From Pseudomonas fluorescens (GTDB lineage: Bacteria > Pseudomonadota > Gammaproteobacteria > Pseudomonadales > Pseudomonadaceae): a stretch of DNA of 64,000 nt. The stretch lies in the NCBI RefSeq assembly GCF_001623525.1, contig NZ_CP015225.1:1922001-1986000 (forward strand), read 5' to 3'. Shown here piece after piece: positions 9,621 through 18,271 of the stretch; position 1 is the first letter of the stretch; every line of letters begins with the position of its first letter. The notes under the pieces are model-generated. The model was given only the letters and a program-made list of their open reading frames with translations, made no database searches and was not told the DNA's origin. The position numbers and the translations under genes were made by a program.

Positions 9621-10571
9621 TTACTTGGTCTGCAGCACGCTCTCGCGCTCGGCGATATGCGACATCAGCAGATAGGCAGAACCCACCAGGCCCTGCATCG
9701 TATCGGCATAGCGGCTGCGATTGAGGTACAGGAATTGGCGATTCTTCACTGCAAACAGATTCTGCCACTGTGGGGACTGACGAAACGCCGCTGTGCTGGC
9801 TTCTGAGTCGAGCAACTCTTCATATGTGTCAATAATGAAATCGCTGTCGAAGTCGCCGATGCGTTCCAGGCTGTAAGGCACGTTCTGCCGCGCCTCGCGG
9901 TACGCGGCGACACGCCCCAGGCCAAAGTCGGCAATGACGTCGTCCATGCCGCCGCGACCGATCAGTTGAAAGCCGTCGCTGTAGACTTCCAGCGTCGTGA
10001 CGGTAATGCGCGAAGGATCTTTCACGCGCTTCTTGAACTCGCTGACGACCCATTGATATTCGTTGAGCATTTCCGCATAGCGCTGCTGCTTGCCGACCAG
10101 GTCGGCGAGTTGTTTAGCGTAAGTCTTGATGTCGCTTTCCCGAGCGGGGAGCAGCACGACCGGGGCGATTTTGCTGAGCTTGTCCTTGAGGTCGGCGTGA
10201 TAGGACAAACCCACGATCAAGTCAGGCTTCAAGGCTGCAATGGCTTCCAGATCGGGCGCCTGGTGCGAGCCGATATACTGAATGCCCGTCACATCGAACC
10301 GCTCCTGCGTCCCGCGGAACAACACGTCCGAGAACAGCTTTTTGCGCCCCGTCGAACCACAGGGTTTGACCCCCAACTCCAGCAACTGGGCCGTCAGGCT
10401 GAAGTCATGCAAAGACACAATGCAATGCGGCGCCACGGGAACCTCGACTCGGCCAAAACTGTTCTCGAACACTTTGGTTTCAGCGGCGCCAGCCTGTACA
10501 GCTACCAATGCCAACGGCACACATAGCATGCCAAGCACACCTCGGAAAAAACCTTTAACCCGGTCCCGCAC
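9621..10571 (-). CDS. Periplasmic Fe-siderophore binding protein (FecB/TroA fold)
   Basis: About 316 residues. An N-terminal signal peptide has hydrophobic core GVLGMLCVPLALVAV and probable cleavage after AGA. The body shows the helical-backbone binding-protein pattern (IVSLHDFSLTAQLLELGVKP, DLEAIAALKPDLIVGL). The chosen start is GTG at 10571 because GGAGG lies 7 nt upstream; the longer reading from a TTG at 10595 has no better ribosome site. No lipobox is evident, so a soluble periplasmic protein is likely. It is the last gene of the minus-strand ATPase-permease-permease-binding protein set (41 bp after the second permease). It should deliver the ferric siderophore to the FecCD-type channel. 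Confidence 0.88.
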   Translation of the reverse strand: MRDRVKGFFRGVLGMLCVPLALVAVQAGAAETKVFENSFGRVEVPVAPHCIVSLHDFSLTAQLLELGVKPCGSTGRKKLFSDVLFRGTQERFDVTGIQYIGSHQAPDLEAIAALKPDLIVGLSYHADLKDKLSKIAPVVLLPARESDIKTYAKQLADLVGKQQRYAEMLNEYQWVVSEFKKRVKDPSRITVTTLEVYSDGFQLIGRGGMDDVIADFGLGRVAAYREARQNVPYSLERIGDFDSDFIIDTYEELLDSEASTAAFRQSPQWQNLFAVKNRQFLYLNRSRYADTMQGLVGSAYLLMSHIAERESVLQTK

Positions 10572-10612
10572 GCGTTTACCTCCACACATTTCCAATGAGC
10601 GTCGCTGTGTTT

Positions 10613-11662
10613 TCAGCGACTGCGTTGACGCGCCAGCAAAACAATCAGATACGGCGCGCCGATGATTGCGACAACCAGCCCTGCGGGCAACTGCAGGGGC
10701 GGCAAAAGCCCCCTGCCCAGCGTGTCACCGGCCAGCACCAACAACGCACCGACCAAGGCCGACAAGGGGATCAAGGCGCCATGACGGTCACCCGCCATTT
10801 GTCGCGCCAGATGAGGCGCCACCAGCCCGACAAACGTCATGGTGCCCACGTTCGCCACTGCAGCCGCCGTTAACATGACGCTGCACAGCAACAACGAAAC
10901 CATGATCCACGTGACATTCAGCCCTCGACTGAGTGCGACTTTTTCACCCAACTGCAACAGATTCAACTGGCGATGACAGAACAGCAACGGCACCCCAGCC
11001 ACCAATAGCCAAAGGCCGAGGCTATGAACCTGCGGCCAACTGGCTCGGTGCAAACTGCCGCCAAGCCACATCAGGGCCGACTCCACCTGATCGATATTGC
11101 CGTAAGTGATGAGCAGGTCGGCCACCGCGCTAAGCATCGCGGTGAGACCGACGCCGACGAGGATCAAGCGCAACGGCGAGATGCCTTGGCGCCAGGACAG
11201 CAGCGCAACGAAGAAAGCCACCGCCAACCCGCCGGCCAGTGCCGCCAATGGATAGAACTCCAGAGGTAAAAGCGCCGGCCAGAGCACGATAATCAACAAC
11301 ATGGTGACGCTGGCGCCTGATTCCACGCCCACCAGGCCCGGCGCCGCCAGCGGGTTACGCGTCAACGACTGCATCAACAGACCCGCAAGGGACATGGCCG
11401 CACCGGCCAGGACCGCCAGCAAGACACGCGGCAGCCGCAGCTCCCAGAGCAGGTTGCGCATTGTCGAATTGACTTGCTCAGGTGCCAGCAAGGCTTGCCA
11501 GACCTGGGCGACACTCAGTGAGTAGCTGCCGACGGTCAATGCGTACAGCGCCAATGCAACAACGGCAACCATCAGCAACAACACTGAAATCAAGTCGATC
11601 GGTCGCGCAATCCAAGGCAACAACGGATACGCCCGGGGCAAGGTCAATCCCGCTCGCATCAT
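10613..11662 (-). CDS. FecCD-family iron-siderophore ABC permease (second of pair)
   Basis: 349 residues, very hydrophobic, with the usual FecCD/BtuC 10-helix character and landmarks LRLPRVLLAVLAGAAMSLAG and NPLAAPGLVGVESGA. The ATG overlaps the previous permease stop by 4 bp (ATGA), showing translational coupling. It forms the inner-membrane channel with the next gene and is powered by the ATPase at 12639-13442. The specific siderophore is inferred only from the adjacent synthetase genes. Confidence 0.9.
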   Translation of the reverse strand: MMRAGLTLPRAYPLLPWIARPIDLISVLLLMVAVVALALYALTVGSYSLSVAQVWQALLAPEQVNSTMRNLLWELRLPRVLLAVLAGAAMSLAGLLMQSLTRNPLAAPGLVGVESGASVTMLLIIVLWPALLPLEFYPLAALAGGLAVAFFVALLSWRQGISPLRLILVGVGLTAMLSAVADLLITYGNIDQVESALMWLGGSLHRASWPQVHSLGLWLLVAGVPLLFCHRQLNLLQLGEKVALSRGLNVTWIMVSLLLCSVMLTAAAVANVGTMTFVGLVAPHLARQMAGDRHGALIPLSALVGALLVLAGDTLGRGLLPPLQLPAGLVVAIIGAPYLIVLLARQRSR

Positions 11663-12642
11663 CTGACCTTCCTCAATACCAGCACGACAAAAATAGGGCC
11701 GCCGATAAGCGCCGTCACGATACCGGTATTGAGTTCGAACGGACGCACCACGGTTCTTGCCGCGATATCCGCCAGAATCAGCAGCAACGCTCCCAGCAAC
11801 GGGGCGGCCAGCAACAGTCGACGATAATCATCGCCGAACAACAGTCGCGCCGCATGAGGCACCACCAGACCGACAAAGCCAATGGGCCCCGCCAAGGCCA
11901 CTGCCCCCCCAGACAACAGCACCACCGACGCCAAGCCCAGCACGCGCATTTTCAACAGATTGACACCCATGCCGGCCGCAGCCTGCGGGCCAAGACGATG
12001 GGCATTCAATGCACGGACGTTCACCAGGCACAGGCACATGCCGAGCAAGACATAAGGCCAGACCCAAGCCTGCATCGAGCCCCCGGTCACTCCGATGGAG
12101 CCGGTAAGCCAGCGCCGCAGACTGTCGAGCCCCTGTTGATCGAGCAGCAGCAAAATCGAGGTAATGGCGCTGAACAGTGCCGCGATCATCGCTCCGGACA
12201 GTGTCAGCCGAATCGGATTGTGCCCCCGGCCCGCCAACAACAGGACGCCGACAGAGGCCACCAATGCCCCCGCAAATGCAAACAATGGAATCATCGACAT
12301 ATCGTTGCCCGGCAGCACCAGCAAACCGAACACGACGAATAACGCAGCACCGCTGTTGATGCCGAGAATGCCCGGATCGGCCAACGGGTTATCACCCACC
12401 GCCTGCATGATTGCACCGGCAAGCCCGAGGCTGGCCCCCACCAGCATCGCGACCAGCAGACGCGGTAAGCGGCTGCCACGGATGACGCTCTGGTCGGGGT
12501 TGCCCGGTGCATAGGCGACCAAGGCCTGCCAAGCTTCCTGCCAAGGTATGTCCTTTGCGCCGACGGCCAGATGAAGCAGCGAGGTCAAGGCAATTGCCAT
12601 CAACAAGCCCAACCAGACCGGCAACCGTAAACCTTGACTCAC
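11659..12642 (-). CDS. FecCD-family iron-siderophore ABC permease (first of pair)
   Basis: Integral membrane permease of about 327 residues with SRLPRLLVAMLVGASLGLAG and NPLADPGILGINSGA, the conserved FecCD loop and coupling segment. The start used is GTG at 12642, which overlaps the ATPase stop (ATGTGA) and has GGAGG 4 nt upstream. An ATG at 12693 in the same frame would add 17 residues and overlap the ATPase by 55 bp, which is less likely. It partners the permease at 10613-11662. Confidence 0.88.
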   Translation of the reverse strand: MSQGLRLPVWLGLLMAIALTSLLHLAVGAKDIPWQEAWQALVAYAPGNPDQSVIRGSRLPRLLVAMLVGASLGLAGAIMQAVGDNPLADPGILGINSGAALFVVFGLLVLPGNDMSMIPLFAFAGALVASVGVLLLAGRGHNPIRLTLSGAMIAALFSAITSILLLLDQQGLDSLRRWLTGSIGVTGGSMQAWVWPYVLLGMCLCLVNVRALNAHRLGPQAAAGMGVNLLKMRVLGLASVVLLSGGAVALAGPIGFVGLVVPHAARLLFGDDYRRLLLAAPLLGALLLILADIAARTVVRPFELNTGIVTALIGGPIFVVLVLRKVR

Positions 12643-13442
12643 ATCGCCTCCCGCACAGCCAATGGCTGGCTTCGTCTCGTCTGCGGCACGCATAACGGAT
12701 CACCGGAATAAGGGTCGGTGATGATGTGCGCATCCAGATCAAACACCGCTTTGAGATTGTCCCGAGTGAACACCTTGGCAGGTGCGCCCTGGGCGAGCAC
12801 ACGCCCTTCGCGCATCATCACCAAATGGTCGGCATAACGCGCCGCCTGGTTCAGGTCGTGAAGGACCGCCACGATGGTTTTGCCTTGCTCACGAAGATCC
12901 ACCAGCAACTCAAGCAGCGTGATCTGATGCGCAATATCCAGAAATGTCGTGGGCTCATCCAGAAGGATCACCGGCGTATCCTGGGCCAGGGTCATTGCAA
13001 TCCAGCAGCGTTGCAGCTGTCCACCCGACAGGGTGGCCAAGGAACGATCAAGCAAAGGACTGATGCCCGCCAAGTCAATGGCGCGGTCAATTGCCTGTTG
13101 ATCCTGTTCGGACCATTGGCGCCACCAGGTCTGCCAGGGAAAACGCCCCTGCATCACCAGCTCGCGCACACTCATACCCGCTGGCGATGTCGTGCGCTGC
13201 GGCAATAACGCCAGGTGTTGTGCCAGCGTTCGACGCGAATACTGCCCCAGCCGCTTCCCCGACAACTGCACGTCGCCCGCGCTCGGCCGCAGCATATGCG
13301 CAAGCACATTTAACAACGTGGTCTTGCCGCACCCGTTCGCCCCGATCAACGCCGTGAAACGCCCTTCAGGAATATCCAGGCTGACACCGTTGAGAATCTG
13401 CTGTTCGCCATAGCTCAGCCGCACATCGGTGGCTTTCAGCAT
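12639..13442 (-). CDS. Iron-siderophore ABC transporter ATPase (FecE/FepC type)
   Basis: 267 residues. Walker A GANGCGKTT at about 34-42, Q-loop region LLPQRTTSPAGMSV, signature LSGGQLQRCWIAM, Walker B VILLDEPTTFLDI, and switch His in VLHDLNQAARYAD. This is the cytoplasmic energy-coupling subunit and the first gene of the minus-strand importer operon. It is divergent from the TonB-dependent receptor across a 290-bp gap that holds a Fur-like site. Confidence 0.92.
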   Translation of the reverse strand: MLKATDVRLSYGEQQILNGVSLDIPEGRFTALIGANGCGKTTLLNVLAHMLRPSAGDVQLSGKRLGQYSRRTLAQHLALLPQRTTSPAGMSVRELVMQGRFPWQTWWRQWSEQDQQAIDRAIDLAGISPLLDRSLATLSGGQLQRCWIAMTLAQDTPVILLDEPTTFLDIAHQITLLELLVDLREQGKTIVAVLHDLNQAARYADHLVMMREGRVLAQGAPAKVFTRDNLKAVFDLDAHIITDPYSGDPLCVPQTRRSQPLAVREAM

Positions 13443-13606
13443 GACCGTCCCTCCACGCCCAAAAGGCCTGATCGAATTATTCGTCGAGCAACGCCCCCGC
13501 GATATTTCTTTCGTCCGGTAACACCGTAGGGAGTCAGCCGGGGGGGCATAAGTGGGCGACAGGATATGTCGAAAATAAAATAATTGCCTACAAGACTGAC
13601 AACACT

Positions 13607-13625
13607 AATGCAAACCCTTATCATT
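13607..13625. promoter_or_regulatory. Candidate Fur box between importer and receptor genes
   Basis: AATGCAAACCCTTATCATT is an imperfect inverted repeat (AATGnAA/TTnnCATT) matching part of the Fur consensus. It lies in the divergent gap between the ATPase start (13442) and the receptor start (13733). The match is weaker than at 9583-9600. Iron control of both transport units is expected from the gene functions. Confidence 0.45.
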
Positions 13626-13732
13626 TACAGCTAACATATGGCCAGTAGACACCAACCCTGATGGTCTATTGATCGAACTGAATCAGGGCATAAGGCCCCC
13701 AAAGCCAAAATGTAAACTCAAGGACTCCCTCG

Positions 13733-15946
13733 ATGCTCGGAAAAAAAACAACAGTTGGCACCGAAAAACGTTACGTCATGCGTCATCCCGCATTTCACCT
13801 GAGCACCCTTGCACTGGCTTTGGGGAGCATTTTTTCAGCGCAGGCGATCGCCGCGCAGGATGAAACATCCGATAAGGGTACAACCGTTCAACTCGGTGAA
13901 ATCAACATCAACGCCGCCGCCCCGGAGAACCCGACAGGCCCGGTCAACGGCAAAGTCGCCTTGCGCAACACCAGCGCCACCAAAACCAACGCAGCCATCA
14001 CTGAGACGCCGCAGTCGTTGTCCGTGGTGACCGCCGATGAAATGCGCGATCGCAAATCAGACACCCTGGCCGACGCCCTGAGCTACACCCCGGGCTTCAC
14101 CAGCCAGCCCAGCAGCTTCAACCGGACCTCCGATCGGTTCCGCATTCGTGGTTTCGACGTAGAGTCCGCCACCGGCGGCTCGCTGCGCGACGGCCTGCGC
14201 CTGCAAAACAACTCCTACGACGGCGTCCAAGAACCCTTCGGCCTGGAGCGCGTGGAAGTGATCCGCGGCGCGGCCTCGGTCTTGTACGGGCAGCTGTCAC
14301 CGGGTGGATTCGTCAACGGCGTCAGCAAGCGCCCGACGGAGGCGCCGCTGCACGAGTTGGGCCTGCAATATGGCAATCACGATCGCAAGCAACTGACAGC
14401 GGACTTCAGCGGCCCCCTGGGCGACAGCGAGACGCTTAGCTATCGCTTGACCATGCTCAAGCGCGACAGTGACACCCAGCAGGATTACATCAACGACGAC
14501 AAGACCTACATCGCCCCGGCCCTGACCTGGCGTCCCAACGAAGACACGTCGCTGACATTGCTGTCCTTCTATCAAAAAAGTGACACACGCTTCTCCGCCC
14601 CCCTGCCCTATCAACTCGTCAAAGGTGTCGGCAACGGCCCCTTCACCATCGGCCGCCACGATTTCATCGGCGAGCCTGACTACGACGATATGAATGGCGA
14701 AATGTCCGCCATCGGCTACGAGTTTGAACACCGTTTCGACGAGCACACCCGCATCAGCAACAAATTGCGTTACTACGAAGCGGATGTGAAATGGAAATAC
14801 CTGCAGGTTCGGACAGGGGCCCCAGTCAATACCGCAGCCACCACGGGCCTCCTGGCTCGTCAATACAGTGATCGCCATGAGCGCTCCAGAGCCCTGGCCA
14901 GCGACACTAACGTCGAGACACGCTGGAACATCGGCGGCGTGGAAAACACCTTCCTGGTGGGCGCTGATACCTACGATGCGTCGTACGATTCGCATAACTT
15001 CCGGGGCAACGCACCTTCTATCAATATCGGTGACTACAACTACGGGCAACCGGTAGTGGTGGACAAGGATCCGAGCCGTGATCGTGGCTCACAGATCGAT
15101 ACCCTGCAGACAGGCATCTACCTGCAAGACCAGATCAAGTTCGACGACCATTGGTTGCTGTTGCTCGGCGGCCGACATGACTGGGCCGACCAGGATCAAA
15201 GAGCTTTTGCCACTGGCCAGAAGCTCGACCAGAGCAACGAAGCCACCACCTGGCGTGCCGGCCTTGTTTATCAGGCAGATAACGGCCTGGCCCCGTACAT
15301 CAGCTACAGCGAATCGTTCTTCCCGGTTGCGGTGGCCGAGGCACCTGGCCAGAAATTCGATCCAACCGAAGGCAAGCAGTACGAAATCGGCATCCGCTAC
15401 CAGCCTCCTGGCAGCAACACCCTGTTGAGCGCAGCGGTTTATGAACTGACGCAAGAGAACGTAGTGAAGCGCGACCTGGCGGGCGAAAATCCCCAGCAGA
15501 TTGGCGAACAGCGCTCCCGTGGCCTGGAGCTGGAAGCCAAGACGGACGTGACGCCTCAACTGAGTGTCATTGCGACCTACGCCTACACCGATGCGCGTAT
15601 TACCAAAAGCCAGATCCAGAGCGAAGTAGGCCAGCGCAGCGAAGACACGCCCTACCATCAGGCCGCCATATGGGCAGACTACAACTTCGCCTTGTTCGGC
15701 TTGCCGCAGTTGAAGGTCGGTGGTGGTGCTCGCTACAAGGGAACGACCCAGGCCTCGGGTATCGACTCGCAGATGCCGGCCTATACCCTGTTCGATGCCA
15801 TGGCCAGCTACCAGATCGACAAGAACTGGGACATCGCCCTCAACGCAAACAACGTGACGAACAAGAAATACACTTACTGTGAATTTGCCATCTGCCGCTA
15901 CGGCGACGAGCGCGAGTTGGTAACCTCCGTTAATTTCAGGTGGTAA
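13733..15946 (+). CDS. TonB-dependent ferric-siderophore receptor
   Basis: 737 residues. The N-terminus carries a signal peptide (hydrophobic FHLSTLALALGSIFS, cleavage near AIAA). A plug domain follows (TETPQSLSVVTADEMRDR, RFRIRGFDV, VEVIRGAASVLYGQLSPGG), then a beta-barrel ending in the aromatic C-terminus NFRW typical of outer-membrane insertion. The plug starts directly after the signal, so there is no FecA-type signalling extension and no cell-surface sigma/anti-sigma pair nearby. The ATG at 13733 has AGGA 8 nt upstream; an internal ATG at 13778 lacks a ribosome site. It most likely imports the siderophore made by the adjacent NRPS genes. Confidence 0.92.
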   Translation: MLGKKTTVGTEKRYVMRHPAFHLSTLALALGSIFSAQAIAAQDETSDKGTTVQLGEININAAAPENPTGPVNGKVALRNTSATKTNAAITETPQSLSVVTADEMRDRKSDTLADALSYTPGFTSQPSSFNRTSDRFRIRGFDVESATGGSLRDGLRLQNNSYDGVQEPFGLERVEVIRGAASVLYGQLSPGGFVNGVSKRPTEAPLHELGLQYGNHDRKQLTADFSGPLGDSETLSYRLTMLKRDSDTQQDYINDDKTYIAPALTWRPNEDTSLTLLSFYQKSDTRFSAPLPYQLVKGVGNGPFTIGRHDFIGEPDYDDMNGEMSAIGYEFEHRFDEHTRISNKLRYYEADVKWKYLQVRTGAPVNTAATTGLLARQYSDRHERSRALASDTNVETRWNIGGVENTFLVGADTYDASYDSHNFRGNAPSINIGDYNYGQPVVVDKDPSRDRGSQIDTLQTGIYLQDQIKFDDHWLLLLGGRHDWADQDQRAFATGQKLDQSNEATTWRAGLVYQADNGLAPYISYSESFFPVAVAEAPGQKFDPTEGKQYEIGIRYQPPGSNTLLSAAVYELTQENVVKRDLAGENPQQIGEQRSRGLELEAKTDVTPQLSVIATYAYTDARITKSQIQSEVGQRSEDTPYHQAAIWADYNFALFGLPQLKVGGGARYKGTTQASGIDSQMPAYTLFDAMASYQIDKNWDIALNANNVTNKKYTYCEFAICRYGDERELVTSVNFRW

Positions 15947-16179
15947 GGTTGGCTCGGTCGGCGCTGGCAGGGGTCGACCGAACCCTGTAACGCAGCAGAA
16001 ATCCAAGCACCAAATAGAAGCTGGGTGACACTGGCTTCTACCTCCCTCAAGGGCGATCAAGCGCCTGTTCATACAAAAAACCGATCACGTCCCAAGGACA
16101 ATCGACCAATCAGGTATTGCTAACCAGGATTCCGGCATGGGCCTGGGGAATCAAGGCTATCGGACCGTATCACCGCGCA
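15947..16179. other. Intergenic region after the receptor gene with a weak hairpin
   Basis: TCGGTCG at 15954-15960 pairs with CGACCGA at 15975-15981, 8 bp after the receptor stop, but no T-run follows, so it is at best a weak terminator. No gene is visible in the rest. Confidence 0.4.
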
Positions 16180-16207
16180 CTGGCAGGTACGGTTTGTGGT
16201 CTATAGT
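16180..16207 (+). promoter_or_regulatory. Predicted sigma-70 promoter of the histidine kinase operon
   Basis: CTGGCA (16180-16185), 16-bp spacer, TATAGT (16202-16207). The block TTTGTGGTCTATAGTT is repeated exactly upstream of the paralogous GGDEF-EAL gene with TTGGCA and the same spacer. This conservation is the main reason to believe it. Confidence 0.5.
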
Positions 16208-16320
16208 TCCTAGCAAATCCGAAATATTTTCGCTCGTGCAACCTGGAGCAACTTCCTCTCGAGCCTTAAACCGCGTCGGATAACCACCCGCCTTCAATAG
16301 TGAAATGCAGGGAGCACACT

Positions 16321-18183
16321 ATGCCGATCCAGCGGCCCGAGACACTGAGGTTGGCCCCTGGCCCTGCCCATCATGCAGAGATTGATGGCGATACCGAGGC
16401 CGGCGTATTTCGGTTTGGCATCGATCAGGCCAAGGAAGCCTACATTCTGTTTCCGATGCTGGCCGCGTTGCTGTTGCTGGCCATCTGGACCGCGACCCTG
16501 TACCTGATCAAGGTTGAACATGCCCGCGCGCAGCAGAGCGCCGCGACGGCAAGCCTGGAGATGGGCGCCACCTACGAAGCGCAAATGTTGCGCGCCATTC
16601 ACGAAATCGATCAAACCCTCAAACTGGTCAAATACACCTACGAAGCTGAAGGTGAGCCTAATCCCTTGCGCCGTCTCCAGGAACGGGCCTTGTTGCCGCC
16701 GGCCTTGGTGTTCGACGTCAGTGTGGTCAGCCCGGACGGCAGGCTCGTGGCAAGCACGCGGGTCAACGAGCGGGAAAATATCGCCGACCCGGATGAGCAG
16801 CAAACGCTGCGCCATAGCGACTCACTGTCCATCAGCCACCCGTGGAAAAGCCCTGTCACCGGAGAATGGCGCCTGCGTTTCAGCCGGCGACTCGACGCGA
16901 AGGATGGCAGGCTTTCCGGGATCGCCAGGGTCGAGGTCGATGCGGCCTATTTTGTCAGCAGCTACGACGCCTCGAAACTCGGCGACCAGGGTGCGCTCGG
17001 GCTCCTTGGCACCGACGGCATCTTCCGCGTACGGCGCACCGGGGAAACGGTACTGGCCGGCGATACGGTCAATTACAGCGCCGTGGTGCCGGACGCCGAA
17101 AACACCGAGACCGTGCTCTCGGTCAACGGATGGGACGGGGTGCGGCGCTACACCAGTGCCCGCCAGCTCTACGACTTTCCGTTGGCGGTGATTGTGGGCT
17201 TGTCCGAGCAAGAGCAACTGGCCGCAGTGAACCAGCAAGCGCGCACCTATCTCTGGCGCGCCGCAGGCGGCAGCCTGGTGCTGGTGTTGTTGGTGAGCCT
17301 GCTCGCCCGGATGAGCTGGCAACTGGCGCAGAGCCGTTTGCGCGCCGCCGAAGCCCAGACGCAACTGGCCGCGGCTGCCCGTCAGGCCGGCATGGCCGAA
17401 ATCGCCACCAACGTCTTGCACAACGTGGGCAATGTGCTCAACAGCGTGAATATCTCCGCCGACCTGGTCACCCGCAAGCTGCGTACCAGCAAGGCCTTGG
17501 GGCTCGGCAAAGCGGTGCAAATGATGAACGAGCATGCCGAGGACCTCGGCGACTTCATCTCCCACGACGAAAAAGGCAAGCTGCTGCCCGGCTACCTGAA
17601 CCAACTGGTAGACGCGCTTGCGATCGAGCAACAGAGCATGGCCGAGGAACTTGGCCAGCTGACTAAAAGCGTTGACCACATCAAGGAAATCGTTTCCGCC
17701 CAGCAATCGTATGCGGGCACCTCTACCATTGCCGAAACCGTGCAGATAAGGGAACTGATCGAGGATGCCTTGCGCATGAACGCCGGCATCATCGCGGCGC
17801 GCCAGATAACCGTGGTACGAAACTTTGCCGATACGCCCTTGCTGCTGTTGGACAAGCACCGGGTGCTGCTGATCCTGGTCAACTTGATAAAAAACGCCAG
17901 CAGGGCGATGGATGACAAGCCGGAGCTTGCTCACCAGATCATCCTTCAAAGTGAAATGCACCAAGGAGACACCCTGGTGATCAAGGTCATCGACAATGGC
18001 GAAGGCATCGCGCCCGAGAACCTGACGCGAATATTTGCCCATGGCTTTACCACGCGCAAGGACGGCCATGGTTTTGGCCTGCACAGCTGCGTCCTGGCGG
18101 CCATGGAGATGGGCGGTTCACTGGAAGCCCACAGCGATGGCCCGGGAACAGGGGCGACCTTTACGCTCAAATTGGCGATCTAG
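16321..18183 (+). CDS. Cache-type membrane sensor histidine kinase
   Basis: 620 residues. TM1 at about 42-62 (ILFPMLAALLLLAIW), a periplasmic Cache/PDC-like sensor at about 63-305, TM2 at about 310-335, then the kinase core. The probable phospho-acceptor His is near 366 in TNVLHNVGNVLNS. The ATPase domain has an N-box (NLIKNASRAM, about 520), DNGEGI (about 557) and GHGFGLH (about 581). The start at 16321 has AGGGAG upstream in a stretch matching that of the paralogue at 22341. The sensor half is nearly identical in pattern to the GGDEF-EAL protein at 19969-22341. No response regulator lies in the same operon. A porin and a small binding protein follow, suggesting the ligand arrives through them. 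Confidence 0.9.
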   Translation: MPIQRPETLRLAPGPAHHAEIDGDTEAGVFRFGIDQAKEAYILFPMLAALLLLAIWTATLYLIKVEHARAQQSAATASLEMGATYEAQMLRAIHEIDQTLKLVKYTYEAEGEPNPLRRLQERALLPPALVFDVSVVSPDGRLVASTRVNERENIADPDEQQTLRHSDSLSISHPWKSPVTGEWRLRFSRRLDAKDGRLSGIARVEVDAAYFVSSYDASKLGDQGALGLLGTDGIFRVRRTGETVLAGDTVNYSAVVPDAENTETVLSVNGWDGVRRYTSARQLYDFPLAVIVGLSEQEQLAAVNQQARTYLWRAAGGSLVLVLLVSLLARMSWQLAQSRLRAAEAQTQLAAAARQAGMAEIATNVLHNVGNVLNSVNISADLVTRKLRTSKALGLGKAVQMMNEHAEDLGDFISHDEKGKLLPGYLNQLVDALAIEQQSMAEELGQLTKSVDHIKEIVSAQQSYAGTSTIAETVQIRELIEDALRMNAGIIAARQITVVRNFADTPLLLLDKHRVLLILVNLIKNASRAMDDKPELAHQIILQSEMHQGDTLVIKVIDNGEGIAPENLTRIFAHGFTTRKDGHGFGLHSCVLAAMEMGGSLEAHSDGPGTGATFTLKLAI

Positions 18184-18237
18184 GCTACGCTTCGGTGGTT
18201 TCACGCAGTTTCAGCCAACGTTACAAGGAACAGACGA

Positions 18238-18267
18238 ATGGCGATCCATGCAACGAGGTCACGTTGA
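18238..18267 (+). other. Nine-codon leader ORF possibly coupled to porin translation
   Basis: AAGGA lies 8 nt before the ATG at 18238, the best ribosome site in this gap. It opens only MAIHATRSR and stops at 18265-18267, 4 nt before the porin ATG at 18272 in a different frame. It may be a translational coupler, or a sign of a frameshift in the porin N-terminus. Confidence 0.3.
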
Positions 18268-18271
18268 CCCT

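Noticed and set aside
12643..12693. ATG start at 12693 for the first FecCD permease
   Set aside because: It overlaps the ATPase gene by 55 bp; GTG 12642 has GGAGG and the typical stop/start overlap.
13494..13560. Possible FecI-type surface-signalling control of the receptor
   Set aside because: The receptor has no N-terminal signalling domain and no sigma/anti-sigma genes are adjacent; a Fur-like site is the simpler explanation.
16181..16200. Possible sigma-54 promoter (TGGCAGG...TTTG) before the Cache kinase
   Set aside because: The GC at -12 is not at the required spacing in either paralogous promoter; the sigma-70 reading with a 16-bp spacer fits both.
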